Assembly: GCF_009870125.1 (NCBI RefSeq) | Contig: NC_046679.1 | Span: forward strand, 16,802,001 to 16,866,000 | DNA from: Drosophila pseudoobscura | Lineage: Eukaryota > Arthropoda > Insecta > Diptera > Drosophilidae | DNA: 64,000 bases | Direction of reading: 5' to 3' | Position numbers and translations under genes: made by a program | Notes under the pieces: generated by a model | Seen by the model: the letters and a program-made list of their open reading frames with translations, nothing else | Told to the model about the DNA's origin: nothing | Databases searched by the model: none | Shown here: positions 25,326 through 34,607 of the stretch, in pieces | Layout: each line of letters starts with the position of its first letter | Numbering within the stretch: the stretch's first letter is position 1

Positions 25326-25789
25326 CTGGTTGGCTAGTGGAAGTAATTAGTGCTAGTCTGGGAGTCCAATCCTTTAGCTTTTGTAAACCATTCCCTTCTA
25401 CTTGTTTTTGCACAGCTTTTCCCTGCGACGTTTGTGCGCCCTTTGAGGAAAATATCGATTTTGGCCTAACTCTCGCATATGTTTTGGGTCGCGTCTCCCG
25501 TGGGGGTGGGTGGCTGTTTGGCTGGTTTGTCTTCCGTTTGACATGCATTGCGCGTGCGCCCTGTTATCATATCATCATTGAAAGATAATAAAAATATAGT
25601 AGTAATCGGATTTCCATAGATAAATATTGGATCTATGCCGTTTCCCGCCCCCCGAAGATCAATTTTAAATTGTTGGTTCCTTACAATTCAAGCGATTGGC
25701 ATTACCATTATTTTACTAGATTGTTTTATTTCATAATTAACACATTTTCGCCAGATGATTTCAAATTTAAACGCTCTGCAAAAAACCCT
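25326..25789. other. TMEM181-like promoter region and ND-42 3' end
   Basis: The two minus-strand genes lie tail to head with 464 bp between start and stop. The stretch holds no supported coding exon. Confidence 0.6.
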
Positions 25790-27083
25790 CTAGACGGCCT
25801 CGTTGACGCCCAACTTCGTCTTGGTCATCAGACCAGAGTCACCCATGTCCGCGTTGTAGCCAGGACGGAACTTCATGCCGGGCGCCTGCAATCAGAAAAT
25901 ACAGATTGAGATGCAAATAATAATGGGGAAACGAAAGGATCGTCGGACTTACATTAAACCAGACATCACGCCAGACTTTGCTGTCGTCGGCACTGCGCAG
26001 CAGCTCGGGCACGTCGAAGCGTGGCACATTGAAGTAGTTCATCAGATCGGGCTTCTCATGGCAGTACTTGATGCGTGCCTCGCACCACTCGCTCTCCAGC
26101 GGGAAGCGCCAGTCGATCATTTTCTTGTTATGCGGATCCGACTCGTACTGGTTGAAGTCGATGCGCTCGATGTCCTCGACGACCACCTCGGTCTCACCGT
26201 CGGCTGTCCAGTCGTAGATGAGCAGCTCCGCATGGTTGGCAATGTCCTTGAGGTACTGCTGCTTGTACAGGATCTCCATGTCGCGCAGATACGCCTCGCT
26301 AAAGACCTTCGACTTCACCTCGTGCTCCACGTTGCGGGCCTTGATCCGCTTCTGAACGGCATCCACCGGCAGGTCCAAGTAGATAACCAAATGCGGCTTC
26401 AGCAGCTCTCCGATGGTGTTCTGACGGATCTCGTTGTAGACAGAGCGGGCGCCACGCGACAGATAGCCCTGGCGGAACATGGTCTCCATGAACACGAAAT
26501 CCGAGTAGGGACTGCGTTCGAGGACAACCCCCTGGCCGGTGGAGAAAATGTGCTGCAGTGCATCGATGTACTGCGAATAGCGCAGCATGTACATGCGGAT
26601 TTGGAACTGGGCGGCCAGGTCGTGACTGGGATCCAGGCAGAAGTTGCGAATGTCATAGCTGCGGCAGCTAGGCGGAAGCTCGGGATCCAGCTTGCGCATA
26701 TCATAGCCATATGAATTGATGTAAATCAAGTCCAAATCCACAGCCGGATAGTACTGCATGTCCAGCTCTTCGGCCAGCTCCTTGGCGAATTTCGTTTTGC
26801 CCGAGGCAATGGGACCCTCGACGCAGATCACTTTTGAGTTCTCATCGAATCGCTTGGAGGTCTTGTCGAAGAACGCATTGACTACGCTGTACTTCTTCGT
26901 CTTGTACGGATACGGGGCCTCCTTGGGCACACGCGGTCCGCCGCGCATTGTCCTGCCGGAGATGTTGCACTTCTGCTGGAAGGCGGCGGGCAAGGCGTTC
27001 GTCTGGGCCTGCAGCAGGCCGTTGGGGGCAGTGGCGCCGCGGCTGACGAGCCGCACCAGGCCAACACGAAACACGGCAGTCAT
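25790..27083 (-). CDS. ND-42: NADH dehydrogenase 42 kDa subunit (NDUFA10)
   Basis: An accessory subunit of mitochondrial complex I, related to deoxynucleoside kinases. Exon 1 is 27083-25953 (377 codons) and exon 2 is 25885-25790, giving 408 residues. The Arg-rich N-terminus (MTAVFRVGLVRLVSRG) is a likely mitochondrial presequence. The P-loop-like VCVEGPIASGKTKFAKELAE is at about residues 90-109, and a dNK-like core follows with VVLERSPYSDFVFMETMF and HLVIYLDLPVDAVQKRIKAR. Exon 2 encodes APGMKFRPGYNADMGDSGLM to the stop. The length matches the fly ortholog, and the gene is divergent from Cchl. Confidence 0.95.
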
Positions 27084-27889
27084 TCTGTGGGGGAAGCAAT
27101 TAACAGTTAAAAATGTACGTACATACATCAAATATAAACAATAATATGGGCTCGGCTAGGTGGCACTTTGTCGTTTGTGTGTTACATCACAGGAGCAGAC
27201 TGTATTGTGCCGTAATTTGTCATCAACGTATGCGCTTGCAGGACCTGAGAAATTTTCCTTTGCTCCTGCCACACACGTCTTTTGGCTGGTTAAAAGACCG
27301 CACAATTTAATTGTCTATTTCCCCTGAATTAACTCACTTTTCAAGCAAAAATCTTAGATCTGCCCAAAAACAATATCGGTCGGTGTTGGAAAACGTCTCG
27401 TATTGGCTCGCACACTCCACAACTCTGTCATCGAACAAAACGTTTTACATTCGTACCTGAATTAAACACATTTCAAAACCTTTCTGGCTTTGCTTCAGTG
27501 CGGACTAGTATATATTTTTTTTTCTGAATAAGTCCTTATTTTCTGGTAAAACAAAAAAATACACCTGACAACGAATTAAATTCTTTATTCAACGACTTTG
27601 GCAACCCTTCGCGTATTTTACAAAGAATTTTACCCGCTGCTCCTGTCCGGTCCGCGATGAACTAAATATATTAATTAAATTTAAACGCGAGTTGCTTTCA
27701 AAACAAATCACCGAATTCCAAGATCTGTAAGCCTAAGGATTAGGTAGGTGTGGTTGTGCCCACCATCTGGCTCGCCATTTGTCTGCGGTTGCAGTTACGC
27801 AACTGAGAGAACTGGCAGGGCGCCCCAAGAAACAATTTTCCTCGTGACACAGATTTCCATGTTGCCTCATCCTTCTAGAAAAATACAGA
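27084..27889. promoter_or_regulatory. Shared 5' region of ND-42 and Cchl
   Basis: An 806-bp head-to-head intergenic region between two nuclear genes for mitochondrial proteins. It contains no coding frame. I see no clear DRE or motif 1 pair. Confidence 0.45.
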
Positions 27890-28794
27890 ATGGGTAACAA
27901 CGCTAGCTTCAACGTACAGATGGAAGCGCCGAAAGGTGTGCCTGCTGATCATGCCAAGCACATGGCCGCAGGTGGCTCACCGCCGCCGGAGTGCCCCATG
28001 CACCAGAAGCAGGGGGGCGATAACAAATCTGCCTCGGCAGTGCCCCCACATCCCAAAATGCAGCAGGCCTCTGAGTGCCCAGTGCAGCACGACAATAGCG
28101 ATGTGAATCCACTCAATATGATGCCGCCGGCCAATCAACAGCCTTCACCAGGCCAGCCCTTCGCACTGCCCACGGATCGCCAGACATCAACGATACCGAA
28201 GGTGACCGAGGACGGCAGCGTACAGTTCTGGCAGTATCCCAGCCAACAGATGTTCTGGAACGCAATGCTGCGCAAGGGATGGCGCTGGAAGAAGGAGGAC
28301 GTGGACCAAAAGGACATGGGCGATATCATTCGCATACACAACGCCAACAATGAGCAGGCCTGGCAGGAGGTGCTCAAGTGGGAGGCCCTGCATGCCAAAG
28401 AGTGCGGAAATCCGCGCCTCAAGAGCTTTGGCGGCAAGGCCAAGGACTTCAGTCCCCGTGCCCGTTTCCGCAGCTTGTTGGGGTAACTAATTCCTCACAT
28501 ATTCCGATTCGCTTTCTAAGTTAAAGCATTTCCAGATATGAACTGCCTTTTGATCGTCATGACTGGATTGTGGATCGCTGCGGCAAAGATGTCCGCTACG
28601 TCATTGACTACTACGACGGAGGACTTGTGGACAAGGACTATCGCTTCGCCCTGTTGGATGTGCGTCCAGCCATGGATTCGGTCGACAATGTATGGGATCG
28701 TATGCGCGTGACCTACATGCGCTGGAGGTACGAGCTCACCGACAAGTTTGCCAGCAACGACAAGGATGGCAGCAAGGCGTCCGCCAGCGACTAG
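27890..28794 (+). CDS. Cchl: Cytochrome c heme lyase (holocytochrome c synthase)
   Basis: Attaches heme covalently to apocytochrome c in the mitochondrial intermembrane space. Exon 1 is 27890-28482 and exon 2 is 28536-28794 (53-bp intron, phase 2), 283 residues. The Cys-Pro heme-regulatory-type motifs PECPMH (about residue 35) and SECPVQH (about residue 64) are present. The conserved core includes [60 protein letters not shown] and DYYDGG. It is head-to-head with ND-42. The next gene on the right comes from a different D. melanogaster block. Confidence 0.95.
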
Positions 28795-29478
28795 AGACCC
28801 GGTTACATCGTATCGTATCTGTAAAAAATTGGACTAAGTTATTAAAGAAATTAGAATTAATGTTGACTGCGTTTAAGTTGTTTCAAAGGAAACGTATCGT
28901 ATCAAATATTGGCGACACATTTATGTGCGCTGCCTACCAAATATACTGACACCTCTGAATTCTGAGAAACTTACGAAAAGTGTTTTATTCATTAAATGAT
29001 TTTTGGATTCCCTTTACCAGAGAGCAGGGCTTGGGTGTATTTCCCTGCTCCCAAATTCATTCGCACAAAAATGTATATTCTATTCGAAAAATCAACAGGT
29101 TGCACATAATATAAATTTCAGTAATTCATCAGTAATTACAAAATGTGGGAGTTCCATTTCATAAGACAACACAATATTCGGCATATTTCATCATGCATCG
29201 CTTATCATTTCGAAACACTGAAAGCTCAAAAAGATAAAAACGTATAAGTATATAAGAACATATATGAAGTCATTATAAAAATGAAATGATTAATCTGGGG
29301 AATACCTGACGAAAGCAAACCAAATCGACCTGTCACTGCTTTCGTACAGAAGATTGACACAAAACATAGCCAAATATATAACACAATAGGTGTTTTTAGC
29401 AACAGAACAGACATTTTAATCTATTTTATTTCATTTTATTTTATTTTAAACTGCTTGCAGTTTCTGAAATTTGAATTT
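28795..29478. other. Cchl 3' UTR and putative synteny junction
   Basis: AT-rich sequence between a 94A-type gene and 99C-type genes. An ATTAAA-type polyadenylation signal lies just after the Cchl stop. I see no transposon that I can name and no coding exon in this part. Confidence 0.5.
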
Positions 29479-29891
29479 CTATTTTTGAGCATCTATCGAT
29501 AGTAAACCAAGTTCATCGATAGTGAGGAATTGCGTGGTCAACACAGTGTTTATGGTTTGTTTGCTCACCAGCACACACAGCTGATTCATATACCGCAATG
29601 TATAATTCTTGTCCGCATAATGTTTCCATCGCAGGGTCTCACACTCTTCAATTGCAGTGTAATAGCAGATATCGATAGCACTATCGATGGTTTGCCGCAA
29701 GGTCACTCTGAAACAGAAAAAACTAACGACGGAGATACCCGCCACAAACTAAAAATTTACTCTATTGTTCGCGAGTTTTCTTTGTTGCACGTTCGAGCCT
29801 GACTTTCTCCCTCGCCTAGGATAATTAGTACAAGTTTCGCGCGATACCTCGTCCCGATATTGAAAACCAGTTTCGTTGTCTTTGTGACTCA
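29479..29891 (-). CDS. Possible small gene, unrecognised (tentative two-exon model)
   Basis: An open frame at 29745-29479 on the minus strand ends in TAG and has protein-like composition (YYTAIEECETLRWKHYADKN, LRYMNQLCVLVSKQT). It has no ATG near its start. One consistent model uses an ATG at 29891 (MSHKDNETGFQYRDE), a GAG|GTATCG donor, and an acceptor TTTTTAG at 29749, which would add a hydrophobic segment VAGISVVSFFCF. Another acceptor (TTTCAG) lies inside. The model puts the start 30 bp from the Drice ATG on the other strand. I do not recognise the protein, and it may not be a gene. Confidence 0.3.
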
Positions 29892-29920
29892 TCAGAATTC
29901 CACAGGCTCAAGGAAAATTG

Positions 29921-30967
29921 ATGGAAAATACAATGGCCGACCCAAACACAAACAATAGCAGCAGCAACGAGTCTACCGATCAGGTAGGAATTCGCGTGGA
30001 AAACGAAAACCCGGACGATCACACAGACGCCTTTGGATCTGTGGGTGGCAGCAGTGGCACAGCTGCAGCCTCGAGTTCCTCGCATCACAACAACATCTAC
30101 GGTAGCGGAGCCATTGGTCAGCTGGCCAATGGCTATAAATCCCCCTCTTCGAGTTATGGCAAAAATGTTGCAAAAATGGTTACGGACCGTCATGCTGCAG
30201 AGTACAATATGCGACACAAAAATCGTGGCATGGCTTTGATCTTTAACCATGAGCACTTCGAGGTGCCCACTTTGAAGTCGCGTGCAGGCACCAACGTGGA
30301 CTGTGAGAATCTGACCCGAGTGCTGAAACAGCTCGATTTTGAAGTGACCGTCTACAAGGACTGTCGCTACAAAGACATTGTACGTACAATTGAATTGGCG
30401 GCCTCGCAGAATCACGGCGATAGCGACTGCATTTTGGTGGCGATTCTATCGCACGGAGAGATGGGCTACATCTATGCCAAAGACACCCAATACAAGCTAG
30501 AGAACATCTGGAGCTTCTTCACGGCCAATCACTGCCCCTCGCTGGCTGGCAAGCCGAAGCTGTTCTTCATCCAGGCCTGCCAGGGCGACCGATTGGACAC
30601 GGGAGTGACCATGCAACGAGGACATACCGAAACCGATGGCGACTCATCCATGAGCTACAAGATACCCGTACATGCCGATTTCCTCATTGCCTACTCGACC
30701 GTCCCCGGCTTTTACTCGTGGCGCAACACCACTCGGGGAAGCTGGTTCATGCAGAGCCTGTGCGCCGAGCTGGCTGCCAATGGCAAGCGCCTGGACATAC
30801 TAACGCTGCTGACCTTCGTCTCGCAGCGTGTGGCCGTTGACTTTGAGTCATGCACCCCCGATACACCCGAGATGCACCAGCAGAAGCAGATCCCCTGCGT
30901 TACCACGATGCTAACGCGCATTTTGCGTTTCAGTGATAAGCAATTGGTCCCCGCCGGACGAGTTTGA
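29921..30967 (+). CDS. Drice: Drice effector caspase
   Basis: The main executioner caspase in Drosophila, related to caspase-3/7. The single coding exon gives 348 residues from the ATG at 29921; a second ATG at 29933 is also possible. The catalytic His is in LSHGEMG (about residue 178) and the catalytic Cys in FIQACQGD (about residue 220). The prodomain site DHTD|A is at about residue 36, and the large/small subunit site TETD|G at about residue 239. The core NVAKMVTDRHAAEYNMRHKN and the tail ending FSDKQLVPAGRV are nearly identical to D. melanogaster Drice, while the prodomain is divergent and Asn/Ser-rich. A TTCCACAG acceptor-like sequence just upstream suggests a 5' UTR intron. Confidence 0.97.
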   Translation: MENTMADPNTNNSSSNESTDQVGIRVENENPDDHTDAFGSVGGSSGTAAASSSSHHNNIYGSGAIGQLANGYKSPSSSYGKNVAKMVTDRHAAEYNMRHKNRGMALIFNHEHFEVPTLKSRAGTNVDCENLTRVLKQLDFEVTVYKDCRYKDIVRTIELAASQNHGDSDCILVAILSHGEMGYIYAKDTQYKLENIWSFFTANHCPSLAGKPKLFFIQACQGDRLDTGVTMQRGHTETDGDSSMSYKIPVHADFLIAYSTVPGFYSWRNTTRGSWFMQSLCAELAANGKRLDILTLLTFVSQRVAVDFESCTPDTPEMHQQKQIPCVTTMLTRILRFSDKQLVPAGRV

Positions 30968-31871
30968 TGGCTACTGGTCTGGTTGATGGGTTGGCTAAGG
31001 CTAAGGCTAAGGCGGGGTGTGTGATACGCGAGGGGTAGCAGGGCGCAGACGTAGCTACAGTATCCCTGAAACTGTACTACAAAACATTTTTCTACTTCAT
31101 TTTGTTTATCGTATCCTATAACCAGCGCTATTTTCTCGGTAATTTACCGAATATATGAATCTATTAACTAGCATTTATTACTATCGGATTGACAACTCTT
31201 GCCCAACAAGTGTGGCGATAGGCCCTTTTAAAGTTTTTTAAAATTATTTATACGCATAAATACTCGTCTGTATGTTTAATCTAAGCATATGCGCATATGT
31301 GTTTCGTAATCGTCCAATTCAAACACAACACAAAACGACAAGATTTTAGCATGTAGTTAAGAATTTTATATATCTATATCTTTATGTACAATTTATACTT
31401 CTCTATAAAAACATGTATTAGCAAATGTTTTCCTTTTATGTGAACCGCTTGCTAATAAAGAAAAGAAATACAGTAGAAAAACATTTACCATTGGGTTTGC
31501 CATATCGGGTTAGGCGTTGAATCCACATTTTTGGGCCGCTTCAAGTTGAGCGAGATTTTCCTGAAAAGGAGTTTTGGAAAATGGTCGAGACGAGTCGTTG
31601 AGTTGACCCTGCCTGTCTGTCTGTCATATATACGATTTACAATCAGAGCTTACAATCACTTTATTCTTAGAGCTGCTGGACACAATGGGAATAAATTTAA
31701 ATGAAAAATTTGTATTACTTAAAGCACTAGATCTGGATCAGCTCGGGGAGGAGCGGAGGGGAAGGAGAATTTTTAAAACCTGTCTGCCGATCTATCTCTG
31801 AGGTTAGATAAATGCACGTTTCTGATATATTTTCAACTAAAAACGGGTATAATTTTGCTCACAGTTTTGTT
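30968..31871. other. Convergent 3' region between Drice and ETF-beta
   Basis: Long AT-rich 3' UTR sequence. AATAAAG at about 31455 is a plausible Drice polyadenylation signal. A 51-bp open segment with a good acceptor on the minus strand (31510-31560) is noted under rejected items. Confidence 0.6.
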
Positions 31872-32753
31872 TTAGATGTGGCCCCCCTCCTTCAGTTTGG
31901 CCACCAGGGCGTCGACATCGGCAACGGTGGCTCCTGCCTGGCGCACAGGTGGATCCTCAACGGAGATGACCTCAATGCGTGGCGTCGTATCAACGCCCAA
32001 ATCCTTGGCCGTAACCTTCTTCAGTGGCTTCTTCTTGGCCTTCATGATGTTGGGTAGCGTGGCATAGCGTGGCGTGTTCAGCCGCAAGTCAGCGCTCAGT
32101 ACGGCTGGTATCTTAGTTTTGATCGTCTCCAGACCGCCATCGATTTCCCGTGTGATGGTCAGGCCAGCATCCGTCTTCTCGATCTTGTTGCAGAAGGTGC
32201 CCTGGGGCCAGTCCAGCACGGCGGCGGTCATCTGGGCTGTCTGATTGGCGTCATCGTCGATGGCCTGCTTGCCGAGGATCACCAGATCCGCCTTCTCATC
32301 CAGCGCCAACTTGGCAAGAATCTTGGAGATATGGATGGGCTGCAGCAGCTCGTATTCGGCCTGTGGCACGTCCACATGGACGCCACGATCGGCGCCCATG
32401 GCCATGGCCGTGCGTATCACTTCCGCCGACTGGGCTGGGCCCACGGACACAGCAATGACCTCCGTGGCCAGCTTCTTCTCCTTCATCTTGACTGCTTCCT
32501 CGACGGCAATCTCATCGAAAGGATTCATCGAGTGCTTAACACCCTGGGTGACTACGCCAGTCTTGTCTGGCTTGACACGGACCTGTAGATGGACACATTT
32601 GATAATGATAACGAAAATAGTTTAATTAAGTTTAATTATTCCGATTACGCAAAACGCAACAAGTGATAAGAAGAAGATACATCAGGCTATTTCTCGGCTT
32701 ACCTTGACAGCATAGTCGATCACACGTTTAACTCCAACCAAGACACGGGCCAT
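31872..32753 (-). CDS. ETFB: Electron transfer flavoprotein beta subunit
   Basis: The beta subunit of the mitochondrial matrix ETF, which passes electrons from acyl-CoA dehydrogenases to ETF-QO. Exon 1 is 32753-32703 (17 codons, [17 protein letters not shown]) and exon 2 is 32582-31872, total 253 residues, the expected family length. Conserved ETF-beta phrases are [37 protein letters not shown] and the [14 protein letters not shown] recognition-loop region. The gene is divergent from the BPNT1 gene. Two tandem copies of the promoter-associated repeat lie 120-570 bp upstream. Confidence 0.95.
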
Positions 32754-32874
32754 TTTCTTCTAAAATATTGTAGCAAAATGTAGTTAAATAATTAAAAACT
32801 TTAGCACAGATATACCTCTTGAAATTGATTTGAGGGGGTGGTACAAAGGTCTTCTTGTGCAGCTGTTGATAATG

Positions 32875-33110
32875 CCCTCAGAAATATACGTCCAATTTTA
32901 AAAATATACCGCAAATATACTGACGAATTCAAGATCTATTTTACATATTCCTCGATTTTGATATTCCGTCGAATATTACTAGCTAGATAGAAATCTCAGC
33001 CCTGCCCACATATATTTATCCGACTAATAAATCAATTTCCTACTTGACTGGCTTGATTCAAATACTTGCGTTTATTGGATTTTGTCTAAAAAAATGTTTT
33101 AGTGAAAAAG
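32875..33110 (+). repeat. Promoter-associated dispersed repeat, copy B
   Basis: Closely similar to 18249-18497 over its whole length: CCCTCAGAAATATA, AATATACTGACGAATTCAAG, GATATTCCGTCGAATATT, CTAGCTAGATAGAAAT and CTCAGCCCTGCCCACATA. The motif-bearing end again faces the downstream minus-strand gene (ETF-beta), about 120 bp from its ATG. A GGTATATTT word survives on the minus strand, but the GGTCACACTG word is not recognisable. Confidence 0.75.
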
Positions 33111-33140
33111 GTCAAACAAATAAAACGTAAGAGAAAAATT

Positions 33141-33320
33141 TTTCTATTTAATTTTGATATTCCGTTAAATAATGCTGACTAACTAAAATCTTTAGCTTTG
33201 CCTTTATAATTTTAAACAATTGATGAAAAAAATTTCCATAAGATGGGCTACTTTTAAGTACTCCTTTGTATTGTATTGTGTCTAAAACAAGGTTTGAACA
33301 GAAACGGTCAACAAAAACAG
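33141..33320 (+). repeat. Diverged tandem copy of the same repeat (B2)
   Basis: Directly after copy B the same landmarks recur in the same order in weaker form: TTTTGATATTCCGT, CTGACTAACTA, CTTTAGCTTTGCC, and TTGTGTCTAAAACA, which matches the TTTGTCTAAAAAAA end. This suggests an old tandem arrangement. Confidence 0.45.
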
Positions 33321-33464
33321 TGGCAACGTAAGGAGTATGGAACGTAACGTTATTCACTTATGTCACGTCATTTTGTAAGGTACACTTACGGTACAACAGC
33401 TGTTGTACTTTCACACACTTGAAGCATCATTTCGTCGCATTCCAAATAAAAAAAGTACAGAAAC

Positions 33465-34453
33465 ATGGCTTCGACTGCTCCGGTTATCATGAGAATTATG
33501 GCGTCTTCCATACAGACAGCCAAACGAGCTGGTGGCATCATACGCGACGTCCTAAAACAAGGCGACCTAGGCATCGTGGACAAGGGAAAAAATGATCCCC
33601 AAACGGAGGCTGATCGTTCTGCCCAGCGGTGCATTATTGCCTCGCTGACGAAGAAGTTTCCCGGCGTAAAGATCATTGGCGAGGAAGGCGGCTCCGACTT
33701 AAACGTGTGCGATGATTGGCTGGTCGAAGATTTGGATGAAGAGTTTCTTCAGAAAAGCTGCCCGGCCGAATGGCGTGATGCAAAACCTGAGGATTTTGTG
33801 ATCTGGGTAGATCCACTGGACGGAACAGCTGAATATACACAGGGTAAGTACGGGTGCTTGCAAACACTAGACACCAAACGCGACTCACCTCTTGCAAAAT
33901 ATCCCCTCTAAAAGGTTACGTGGAACATGTCACCGTACTCATAGGCATAGCCGTCAAGGATGCTGCGGTGGGCGGAATCATTCATCAGCCGTTTTACCAG
34001 CAGCCCGATGGTGAGCTGGGTCGCACCATTTGGGGGCTCAAGGGTCTGGGCACGGGCGGTTTCACACATTCGCTGGCTCCACCCGGAGAGTTCATCATAA
34101 CGACCACACGATCGCACTCGAATGCCCTGCACCAGCAGGCACTCAATGCATTTCCTGCCACCAAAATCCTGAAAGTGGGCGGCGCTGGATTCAAGGTGTT
34201 GCAGCTGCTAGAGGGCAAGGCACACGCATATTTGTTTGCCACACCAGGATGCAAGAAATGGGATACTTGCGCCCCCGAGGCCGTGCTGGAGGCACAGGGC
34301 GGCTTTCTCACAGACATCAATGGCAAGAATTATTCCTACAATGCTGATGTGGAGCACGTGAATCGGCAGGGAGTGCTGGCCAGTGTGGGCGAGAATCACT
34401 CGGAGCTGGTGTACAAAATTCCCCGTAAGGTGCGGGAGGCTGTAGGAGTATGA
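33465..34453 (+). CDS. 3'(2'),5'-bisphosphate nucleotidase 1 (BPNT1)
   Basis: A magnesium-dependent, lithium-sensitive phosphatase of the inositol monophosphatase superfamily that hydrolyses PAP to AMP (CG7789 in D. melanogaster, from memory). Exon 1 is 33465-33843 and exon 2 is 33915-34453 (71-bp intron, phase 1), 305 residues. Metal-site motifs are visible: KIIGEEGG (about 69-76), WVDPLDGTAEYT (about 113-124) and KWDTCAPEAVLEAQGG (about 246-261). The N-terminus ASSIQTAKRAGGIIRDVLK is the usual first helix. It is head-to-head with ETF-beta. Confidence 0.94.
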
Positions 34454-34607
34454 ATTCCGCGCTACGTTCATCAATTTATTAGTTTATTTTCCACTAAAAG
34501 TAAACACATATATTAAGCGATAACAGAAAAGTGCTGGGCAAAACGGACACATGTGTAGAAGAGAATATACAATGTTTCGGAAATCAATAGAAAAGTAAAA
34601 GTGTCGC

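Noticed and set aside
31510-31560. Minus-strand 17-codon segment after a good acceptor (ENLAQLEAAQKCGFNA, stop)
   Set aside because: Short enough to be open by chance, with no upstream exon or donor found. ETF-beta already ends normally upstream of it.
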